From Pseudonocardiales bacterium (GTDB lineage: Bacteria; Actinomycetota; Actinomycetes; Mycobacteriales; Pseudonocardiaceae): a DNA stretch of 12,692 nucleotides. A model generated the notes under the pieces. It did no database searches. It was given only the letters and a program-made list of their open reading frames with translations, and was not told the DNA's origin. The DNA lies in the NCBI GenBank assembly GCA_025465385.1, contig JAODNG010000565.1, positions 1-12,692 of the forward strand, given 5' to 3'. Positions 6,315 to 11,580 of the stretch are shown one piece after another; position 1 is the stretch's first letter, and each line of letters begins with the position of its first letter. Made by a program: the position numbers and the translations under genes.

Positions 6315-7379
6315 ATGAACGACCTTGCGTCACAGTTGCCCTGGGCGGAGTTGCACGTCCACCTTGAGGGCACATTGGAAGCGCCGATGGTTATGGACTT
6401 CGCGCGCCGCAACCACGTGTCCCTCCCGTGGACCAGTCCCGATGAGCTCACGAGAGCCTACCGGTTCACCGACTTGCAGGACTTTCTCGACCTCTACTAC
6501 GCGGCGTGCGCCGTGCTGGTGACCGAGAGGGACTTTCACGATCTCACGGCTGCCTACCTGGCGCGCGCGAAGCTGGGCGGCGTGCGGCACGTGGAGATGT
6601 TCTTCGATCCCGAGACCCATATGCAGCGAGGTGTGGATATTGGCACGGTCATTACGGGCATCGCATCCGCGTGCGCCGGAAGTGAGCAGCGATATGGGAT
6701 TACCACGCAGCTCATCATGTGCTTCCTGCGGGACCGAACCGGCGCGGAGGCGCTGACGACCTTGCGGAGCGCGAAACCGTTCATCCCACACCTCAGTGGC
6801 GTCGGCCTCGACTCTGCGGAGCGGGGGAATCCGCCTTCCAGATTTGTCGACGTGTTTCGCATGGCCCGGGAAGATTTCGGCCTGCACGCCGTGGCCCATG
6901 CCGGAGAAGAGGGCCCGAGCGAGTACATCTGGCAAGCGCTCAACCTCCTGGGCGCAGAGCGCATCGACCATGGCGTGCGCTGCGTCGAGGACCCGCAACT
7001 CGTCGCCCATCTGGTGCGGCACCAAATTCCACTCACGGTGTGCCCCCTTTCAAACGTCCGACTCGGGGTGTTTCCAGACATCGGCGCCCACGTCCTCGAC
7101 GGACTCCTCAAGCTCGGCCTCCAAGTATCCGTTCACTCCGACGACCCGGCGTACTTCGGCGGATACCTCCTGGACAACCTTCGCGCGGTGCAGCAGGGCC
7201 TCGGCCTTACCAACGCGCAGATCGTGCAACTCGCCCGGAACAGCTTCACTGCGGCATTCATCCCAGCTGAGCGAAAAATCCAGCATTGCAACGAGATCGA
7301 AGTTGTCGCGGAGCGCATGCTCGGCACGGGTTGGCGGCAGCACGCCGGGTCCACGACGGATTCCAACCCGGGCTGGTGA
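6315..7379 (+). CDS. Adenine deaminase-type enzyme (adenosine deaminase family)
   Basis: This 354-residue metal-dependent deaminase has the zinc and catalytic motifs of the family: H14-x-H16 (ELHVHLEGT), H195-A-G-E198, IDHG (H219) and SDDP (D276, D277). CPLSNVRL and HSDDPAYFGGY, together with the LPW segment near residue 38, match the adenine deaminase branch (adenine to hypoxanthine plus ammonia, purine salvage) rather than classic adenosine deaminases, which have C-P-T-S-N and L-N-T-D-D-P. The subgroup call is from family knowledge. The frame is open upstream to 6195, but ATG 6315 was chosen because homology begins there and a -10 box stands 7 nt before it. The last codons before TGA lie at the edge of a repeat of an internal segment (6515-6550 and 7372-7406), so the C-terminus may have been rebuilt. 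Confidence 0.88.
   Translation: MNDLASQLPWAELHVHLEGTLEAPMVMDFARRNHVSLPWTSPDELTRAYRFTDLQDFLDLYYAACAVLVTERDFHDLTAAYLARAKLGGVRHVEMFFDPETHMQRGVDIGTVITGIASACAGSEQRYGITTQLIMCFLRDRTGAEALTTLRSAKPFIPHLSGVGLDSAERGNPPSRFVDVFRMAREDFGLHAVAHAGEEGPSEYIWQALNLLGAERIDHGVRCVEDPQLVAHLVRHQIPLTVCPLSNVRLGVFPDIGAHVLDGLLKLGLQVSVHSDDPAYFGGYLLDNLRAVQQGLGLTNAQIVQLARNSFTAAFIPAERKIQHCNEIEVVAERMLGTGWRQHAGSTTDSNPGW
6515..6550 (+). repeat. Internal deaminase segment repeated at the gene's end (copy 1)
   Basis: This segment codes for LVTERDFHDLT inside the deaminase. GCTGGTGACCG, then a few differing bases, then ACTTTCACGATCTCACGGC recur at 7372-7406. The second copy is one base shorter. Confidence 0.75.
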
Positions 7380-7406
7380 CCGGGAAGACTTTCACGATCT
7401 CACGGC
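7372..7406 (+). repeat. Copy 2 of the deaminase segment, spanning its stop codon
   Basis: This copy matches 6515-6550 except for a few bases in the middle and a one-base deletion. The 19 bases at its right end are identical. Because of its phase, the TGA stop of the deaminase is formed inside the copy, and the former DFHDLTA peptide reads in another frame. Confidence 0.75.
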
Positions 7407-7518
7407 GGGGGCTGTGCGCACGGCTCGTGGCCGCCAGTGAGGGGTTCGCGTGCGGCCTTAACACCGGAGCCCGAAGTCCTTATTTGGCGGTGGACTGGCC
7501 CCATGGGAGATCGTTCGG

Positions 7519-8001
7519 CTAGGTCGGAGGCTGGGACGATCGCCTAGGTCCAACAGGATGTCGGCTGGTGATGGCGACCCGGTTCCAGGCGTTCATCACG
7601 ATGGCCAGCCAGGTCACGGCGGAGACCTGGGCGTCAGACAGGGTCTTGGCCACGGAGGCATAGATGTCGTCGGGAACGTGACCGTCCGCAACGAGGGTGA
7701 CGGCCTCGGCCAGCGCCAGGGCCGCGCGCTCTTGCTCAGAGAAGAATTGGGTCTCCCGCCAGGCCGGGAGCACGGCGAGCCGCTCAACGGTCTCCCCACC
7801 ATCGAGCGCGACGCGCATATGCATGTCGAGGCAGAATGCGCAGCCGTTGATCTGAGATGTCCTGATCTTCACTAGCTCGACGAGGAGTGGATCGAGCCCG
7901 ACCTCGGTCGCGTTCGCTTCGACCTCGGTTGTCAACGCGGTCATCGCTTTGTAGGCGGCGGGGGTCTGCTTGCCTACGCTCACGCGGGTCACACTGCTCA
8001 T
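7519..8001 (-). CDS. Carboxymuconolactone decarboxylase/AhpD-like protein
   Basis: This 160-residue, all-helical CMD-family protein carries the redox motif C54-AF-C57-x3-H61 (GCAFCLDMH), preceded by LLVELVKIRTSQIN, which is typical of the AhpD-like branch. These proteins use the CxxC pair and histidine as a proton relay to reduce peroxides or peroxiredoxins. True gamma-carboxymuconolactone decarboxylases lack the CxxC, so a thiol peroxidase-like role is more likely than aromatic breakdown. There is no Shine-Dalgarno sequence before ATG 8001. A TANNNT box (TAGGCT, 8015-8010) lies 8 nt upstream, so the mRNA is probably leaderless. The gene converges with the deaminase and diverges from a GNAT fragment. 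Confidence 0.88.
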   Translation of the reverse strand: MSSVTRVSVGKQTPAAYKAMTALTTEVEANATEVGLDPLLVELVKIRTSQINGCAFCLDMHMRVALDGGETVERLAVLPAWRETQFFSEQERAALALAEAVTLVADGHVPDDIYASVAKTLSDAQVSAVTWLAIVMNAWNRVAITSRHPVGPRRSSQPPT

Positions 8002-8009
8002 GTGAGGAA

Positions 8010-8015
8010 AGCCTA
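8010..8015 (-). promoter_or_regulatory. -10 box for the CMD/AhpD-like gene
   Basis: TAGGCT (TANNNT) on the minus strand ends 8 nt before ATG 8001, with no Shine-Dalgarno sequence between them. This suggests a leaderless transcript. Confidence 0.38.
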
Positions 8016-8037
8016 CGAGACGCGCATGACGGGTCCC

Positions 8038-8066
8038 AGTGGCCCATCCCCTACGGGATGCCCACT
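8038..8066. repeat. Imperfect inverted repeat between divergent genes
   Basis: AGTGG (8038-8042) pairs with CCACT (8062-8066), and CATCCC (8045-8050) pairs with GGGATG (8055-8060) around a CTAC loop. A small 2/1-nt bulge separates the two stems. It lies upstream of the CMD -10 box, where it could be an operator or form a hairpin in the opposite transcript. Confidence 0.5.
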
Positions 8067-8080
8067 ATCGCAAGACACCC

Positions 8081-8094
8081 TGACCTCAAGGTCA
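8081..8094. repeat. Perfect 6+6 palindrome at the GNAT start codon
   Basis: TGACCT-CA-AGGTCA is a perfect inverted repeat. Its last base is the A of ATG 8094. A two-fold symmetric site of this size fits a dimeric repressor, but no regulator gene is adjacent. Confidence 0.45.
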
Positions 8095-8369
8095 TGAGTG
8101 ATTCCGTGATCGCGCTCGACTTGTTTCGAGAGCAGCCCGTCCTGACAGGGCAACGGGTCCGACTAGAACCCCTGACTCCGGCCGTCCTGGATGACTATCT
8201 CGCGGCGCTGGCGAACCCAGAGATCGCTGTCGCTCCAGGCACACAAACGGTGATCATGCTGTCTCCGTGGGGGTCAAGGGACACGCGTGCCATCAGCACG
8301 GTCAATCGACGCCGATCGACTCCCAAATTTCCAGCTTTGCCCGGACGCCGTCGATTACCGTGTCGGTGA
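8094..8369 (+). pseudogene. 5' fragment of a GNAT acetyltransferase gene
   Basis: From ATG 8094 (AAGG just upstream) the frame reads MSDSVIALDLFREQPVLTGQ and then RVRLEPLTPAVLDDYLAALANPEI. This is the first strand and helix of a RimJ/RimL-type GNAT N-acetyltransferase. After about position 8220 the family text stops. The frame runs on as low-complexity sequence and ends at 8369, inside the oppositely oriented dehydrogenase gene. The acetyl-CoA-binding core (Q/R-x-x-G-x-G/A) is missing, so it cannot be an active enzyme. Confidence 0.68.
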
Positions 8370-9384
8370 ACTCGTCGGTAAGACAGTGACCGCCCAGGTC
8401 GGCGGTCTTGGTGCCGCTGCGCACCGTCTCGAAGATCGCTTCGTATATGGCGCGGGAGGCGCGCTTCGCGGACGGTTCCTGGACAAATCCCAACAGCGAC
8501 GCGCACGCCAGCATCATCGCCATTGGGTTGGCGATGTTCTTGCCTTCTAAAGCGGGGGCAGTACCGTGTGGCGCCTCCGCCATCACAACTTCCGGAATGG
8601 TGCTGTTGCCTTGGAAGCCAATCAGAATCGACTCGGCCCCTGCAATGCTGCCAAACAGCTGCAGCACGAAATCGCTGAGACAATCGCCGTCGCGATTGAG
8701 TGCAGGAATTACCAGCGGATCCCCACCCTGCGTGAGTAGGAGTGCGTATGTCGCGTCGATCAGTTGCGGTTCGTACGGCACATCGCTGTGGCGGCCAGCT
8801 GCGGCGTCCATCTCCTCCTTCAGCATTCCCTCGTAGACTGGCGACACCGTGTACTTGGGCCCACCAAATACCCGCGCACGGGTCCGTCTTGCTTGTACAA
8901 AGGCGAACTCCGCAACCGCCCTGCACGTCGACCGGGTGATCTTCTCCGTGCGATACGCAACCTCATCGTCGCCAGCTCCGTCACGCCACTCTTTGGCGCC
9001 GTAGGCATCATCGACGGCCATTCGGATCACGCTGATGGGCGCGCTGACTCCGGCGATCGAGGCAACCCCGGGAATCCTTCGGCCGGTTCGCACGATCACC
9101 TTGCCGTTCACCCGCTCGCGGAGGATGGCGTTGGGGCTCCCCACGTCACCGGCTACCTCAGGTGTAATCGTCGCTGCCTTCAGCCCCAATCCGCACTCCT
9201 TCATGGCGTCTGCAGCAGCAAACACCACGGTATTGTTCGTAGCGCGGCGATTTGACAGCGAGAGGTCGAATCGCCGCAGGTTGAGCTCGACTCCGCATGT
9301 GGCGGGGTCAAGGACCCGGAGCGCGCATTCGAGCAGTTCCTGACCGGTCTGGTCGCCCTCGAGGACTGTGATCGTGGTCGTCAT
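8302..9384 (-). CDS. Isocitrate/isopropylmalate dehydrogenase-family protein, atypical branch
   Basis: The 360-residue protein follows the fold of NAD(P)-dependent beta-decarboxylating dehydrogenases but with altered motifs. The usual G-D-G-I-G-P-E start is GDQTGQELL (10-18). GSPN (82-85) and VRTGRRIPG lie in the substrate region. D210 (LIDATYALLL) and DGDCLSD (232-238) are in the place of the metal-binding aspartates, and APHGTAPALEGKNIANP (271-287) matches the nucleotide-binding H-G-(S/T)-A-P...I-A-N-P loop. The substrate is therefore unclear; a 2-hydroxy or 3-carboxy-2-hydroxy acid is likely. ATG 9384 was preferred to the longer frame (start 9414) because a -10 box lies 8 nt upstream and homology starts there. 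No operon partner is seen. The GNAT fragment converges on its 3' end. Confidence 0.82.
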   Translation of the reverse strand: MTTTITVLEGDQTGQELLECALRVLDPATCGVELNLRRFDLSLSNRRATNNTVVFAAADAMKECGLGLKAATITPEVAGDVGSPNAILRERVNGKVIVRTGRRIPGVASIAGVSAPISVIRMAVDDAYGAKEWRDGAGDDEVAYRTEKITRSTCRAVAEFAFVQARRTRARVFGGPKYTVSPVYEGMLKEEMDAAAGRHSDVPYEPQLIDATYALLLTQGGDPLVIPALNRDGDCLSDFVLQLFGSIAGAESILIGFQGNSTIPEVVMAEAPHGTAPALEGKNIANPMAMMLACASLLGFVQEPSAKRASRAIYEAIFETVRSGTKTADLGGHCLTDEFTDTVIDGVRAKLEIWESIGVD

Positions 9385-9392
9385 GCTGTAAG

Positions 9393-9398
9393 AGGGTA
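9393..9398 (-). promoter_or_regulatory. -10 box for the dehydrogenase-family gene
   Basis: TACCCT (TANNNT) on the minus strand ends 8 nt before ATG 9384, with no Shine-Dalgarno sequence between them. A leaderless transcript is likely. Confidence 0.42.
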
Positions 9399-9462
9399 CG
9401 ACGCCGAACTCCACATCTACGCTAGTCTAATATTAACATTGTTGCCGAATCTGCCTCGTCGG

Positions 9463-10076
9463 TCAGTGTTCTGTTGCAGGCAGGCGGCGGAGGTACAGGT
9501 CGGCTCCCGCGAGGAGCGCCGGAAGATGCTTGACAGTGCAGATGTCCTTTTTGCAACTCTCGGACGACAGGTTCGCCCAGTCCAAGAGGTCGGGATACTC
9601 TCGTCACTGCCGCCGCAGACGAAGACGAAGCCGCTGGCCAAGCGCTCGTCCTCCACGCCGGGTGCTTCGCCCTGCCCAGCCGTTCCACCTTCTCAGTCGC
9701 GGAACGCGAATAGCTCCGCCGGCTGGCTCGTTGCCAGGGCCGCGCCGATCTCCCTCAGGTTGGCACCGATGCGCTCGACCTGTGCGTAGTTGGACTGCCG
9801 CAGGTGCGTGGGCAGGTCCCGCCACGGCATGAGCGAGGCGTTGGTGGATGGCGTGTCACCGCGGCAGGCGGCGTCGAGGATGCCGAATACGTCCAGTGCG
9901 TCACCCAAGGGTGTGCTCGAACGGTACGGCTCGATGCAGGCACGTGACCACGTCGCGGCTTAGTTCGCGGGCCCGCAGGAGAGAGGTGGCCACCGTGGCG
10001 TCCTCGTCGTCGAGCACACATAGACGCGAGCGGTGCCGTCGGGCAGCGGATCGTCTCGCGGGCGTATCTGAGTCAT
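9463..10076 (-). pseudogene. Broken gene for a RyR-domain protein (several frameshifts)
   Basis: Pieces in different minus-strand frames join into one protein. From ATG 10076 the text runs DDPLPDGTARVYVC. Then, in another frame, LDDEDATVATSLLRARELSR. Back in the first frame comes GDALDVFGILDAACRGD, then PWRDLPTHLRQSNYAQVERI, GANLREIGAAL and LFAFRD. After another shift follows TEKVERLGRAKHPAW. Last come EYPDLLDWANLSSESCKKDI and CTVKHLPALLAGADLYLRRL, with a stop at 9463-9465. PW-x-x-LP-x-H-L-R-x-S-N, the E-x-L-x-R-x-x-H-x-x-W helix and the K-D-x..L-P-x-L-L end are marks of the ryanodine-receptor Ry repeat domain found in actinobacterial proteins. At least four frame changes make it non-functional. 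The ATG overlaps the stop of the hydrolase gene upstream (ATGA). Confidence 0.75.
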
Positions 10077-10879
10077 GTGGAGGTGAAGAAGTTCAGGAGC
10101 AGCTTGTTGACCTCGGCAGGGCGTTCGAGGTAGCCAAAATGCCCGCAACCATCGATCTCCTCATACGTAGCCCCCGGGATCGCCTCAGCCACCTCACGAG
10201 CCAAATACGGGGGAACCATCAAGTCGTCGGCGAAACCGATCACCAGGCTCGGTATCGTGATCCTGCCGTAGGCGGCCAGCCGATCAGGGAAGTCCTCCAC
10301 CTCCAGCTGAGCCCGTACGCCAGCGCTGATGGCGGATCCGGAGAACTCGAACAAATCGAGCCATTCCTGCACCGCTGTACGATCGTTGAGTGTCCGCGGT
10401 GACAGATTCAACAATGCACTGATCGCCGCATAGTACATCGCCGGCAGCTCTATCCCCGTGTCGTACAGAGCGCGCTCCCCCGCCGAGAGTCTGGACTGCA
10501 CGGGGTCAGTCCGCCCATGCGCAGCCATCATCACTGCCTGAGACACCAGATCCGGACGTGCTAACACCAACTCCTGCACAATGCGGGAACCCAACGAAGT
10601 ACCGACCACCCGCGCGGGCGCGTCACCCAGGTGCTCGATCAACGCTGCAGTATCACCCACCAGGTCATCAATGGTCATCCCGCGGGCGCACTCGTCCGAG
10701 GGTGCAATGCCGCGATTGTCCACGGTGGCCACCCGGTAGCCGGCCGCCACCAGCGCCGGGACCTGATGAAGCTGCCACACACGCCCAGGGCTGCCGGTCC
10801 CCATCACCAACACCACCAGCTCACCGGAGCCTGTCTCCTGGTAGCTGAGTCGAATCCCATTGAGCTCGACGACCGGCAT
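10073..10879 (-). CDS. Alpha/beta hydrolase
   Basis: This 268-residue alpha/beta-hydrolase-fold enzyme has a complete catalytic set. The nucleophile elbow is G93-T-S95-L-G97, the acid is probably D219 (FADDLMVP), and the histidine is H247 (CGHFGYLERP). The oxyanion region is VLVMGTGSPGRVW (24-35), and VDNRGIAPSD (53-62) is the usual D-x-R-G-x-G/A-x-S turn. The length is normal. Esterase, lactonase, haloperoxidase-like or thioesterase activity is possible, and the sequence does not decide between them. ATG 10879 has a strong Shine-Dalgarno sequence (AGGAGG, 2-3 nt before the ATG). The gene stands alone, with only the RyR remnant downstream. There is no signal peptide. Confidence 0.9.
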   Translation of the reverse strand: MPVVELNGIRLSYQETGSGELVVLVMGTGSPGRVWQLHQVPALVAAGYRVATVDNRGIAPSDECARGMTIDDLVGDTAALIEHLGDAPARVVGTSLGSRIVQELVLARPDLVSQAVMMAAHGRTDPVQSRLSAGERALYDTGIELPAMYYAAISALLNLSPRTLNDRTAVQEWLDLFEFSGSAISAGVRAQLEVEDFPDRLAAYGRITIPSLVIGFADDLMVPPYLAREVAEAIPGATYEEIDGCGHFGYLERPAEVNKLLLNFFTST

Positions 10880-10911
10880 GGTCCTCCTTCCTCACCAACA
10901 CTGAGCAGACC

Positions 10912-10942
10912 ACGTTACGGCGCTTTTCTCAAATGATGCGCC
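10912..10942 (-). promoter_or_regulatory. Possible promoter and operator of the alpha/beta hydrolase gene
   Basis: TAACGT (10917-10912) fits a TANNNT -10 box. Directly upstream lies the inverted repeat GGCGC-N14-GCGCC (10919-10942), which would overlap the spacer and -35 area. No clear -35 hexamer is seen. Confidence 0.33.
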
Positions 10943-11213
10943 TGCCACCAGCCAGATCGAGAGGCGGACGCCGACCCTGCTAAAGAGCACAAAGTGACTA
11001 TTCGATGACGTTCCGCTGGGCGGTTTGTAGACCGTCCGGACTACCACCACAGCGCCAGCCTGCGGGGCTTCCGGCGGCCGTGGCGATCTGTTCGGGCGGG
11101 GTGGGACAGAGCGCACTGACCAAGCGGCGTGACCCGGTCGTCGCCAAATTTAGGACCTACTGTGCCGCACTTGCAGGCCGGTTGCTATGCGTTAGTTCTG
11201 CCGAGCTGTAAGC
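10943..11213. other. Gene-free stretch
   Basis: I see no recognisable gene. An open frame at 11005-11211 on the plus strand has no ribosome binding site and the composition of a chance frame. Confidence 0.4.
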
Positions 11214-11237
11214 ACCGCCGACTGAGGAGTCGGTGGT
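11214..11237 (+). terminator. Strong stem-loop, possible terminator without U-run
   Basis: ACCGCCGACT (11214-11223) and AGTCGGTGGT (11228-11237) form a 10-bp stem with one G-U pair and a GAGG loop. No T-run follows, so it would be a tail-less type terminator or a processed RNA structure. It insulates the control region to its right. Confidence 0.45.
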
Positions 11238-11264
11238 CGCGTGCTGGCTAAGCGTATCGCGGAG

Positions 11265-11304
11265 TTGGTGCGGCCATGCTGTCGCATCGTCGTACTCGCA
11301 CCAA
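11265..11304. repeat. 8-bp perfect inverted repeat with 24-nt spacer
   Basis: TTGGTGCG (11265-11272) and CGCACCAA (11297-11304) are exact complements. They lie 11 nt upstream of the three direct hexamers and may be a second regulator site or a stem-loop. Confidence 0.45.
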
Positions 11305-11315
11305 TTTGCGCAGCG

Positions 11316-11343
11316 GCTAAGCCGATGTTAAGTGACCGCTAAG
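11316..11343 (+). promoter_or_regulatory. Three direct hexamers at 11-bp spacing (response-regulator type site)
   Basis: GCTAAG (11316-11321), GTTAAG (11327-11332) and GCTAAG (11338-11343) are separated by exactly 5 nt each, so they recur every 11 bp on one face of the helix. This is the layout of binding sites for OmpR/PhoB-family response regulators. The last copy reaches the -35 position of the -10 box at 11364, so the regulator would be expected to activate. No regulator gene is in the window. Confidence 0.6.
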
Positions 11344-11363
11344 ATGACATGAAGTCGTCCCTC

Positions 11364-11369
11364 TAATCT
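11364..11369 (+). promoter_or_regulatory. -10 box of the lysyl oxidase-like transcript
   Basis: TAATCT fits TANNNT. It begins 20 nt after the last direct hexamer and ends 6 nt before ATG 11376, so transcription would start at or very near that ATG. Confidence 0.52.
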
Positions 11370-11375
11370 CTGTTC

Positions 11376-11438
11376 ATGTCGAACTGGGCGTCACCGACGT
11401 GCGGCGTTGACGCCCAGGAGATGGAGGGAACCGTATGA
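11376..11438 (+). CDS. Possible leaderless leader peptide, 20 residues
   Basis: ATG 11376 lies 6 nt after a -10 box and would be at the 5' end of the mRNA. The frame codes for 20 residues (MSNWASPTCG, then VDAQEMEGTV) and its TGA overlaps an ATG (ATGA at 11435-11438). That second ATG stands behind GGAGGG but ends after 4 codons (M-T-V-D). Leaderless short ORFs are common in actinobacteria, and some control downstream genes. There is no homology evidence, so its translation is inference. Confidence 0.4.
   Translation: MSNWASPTCGVDAQEMEGTV
11384..11417 (+). promoter_or_regulatory. 10-bp perfect stem in the leader of the lysyl oxidase-like gene
   Basis: CTGGGCGTCA (11384-11393) and TGACGCCCAG (11408-11417) are exact complements around a 14-nt loop. 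The stem is inside the 20-codon ORF, so a ribosome on that ORF would open it. It ends about 6 nt before the GGAGGG of the next start. As DNA it could also be an operator downstream of the start site. Confidence 0.55.
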
Positions 11439-11580
11439 CCGTAGATTGATCGTTTCTACGAGGTGCTTTGAAAAGCAAGGCTACTGATCACATGCACGGA
11501 TGCATTCAATGGATCCATCGTCGTCAAGAAGGGGCTCCATGTGAGCGCTATCCGTATTACAACTGTTTCGGCAGGGGACG

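Noticed and set aside
7501..7560. CTAGG...CCTAG inverted repeat at the end of the CMD gene as terminator
   Set aside because: The 5-bp arms are short, the spacing is wide and there is no T-run, so it is not better than chance.
8195..8926. Minus-strand frame of 243 codons inside the dehydrogenase gene
   Set aside because: It is a shadow frame, rich in arginine, of the dehydrogenase-family gene on the same strand.
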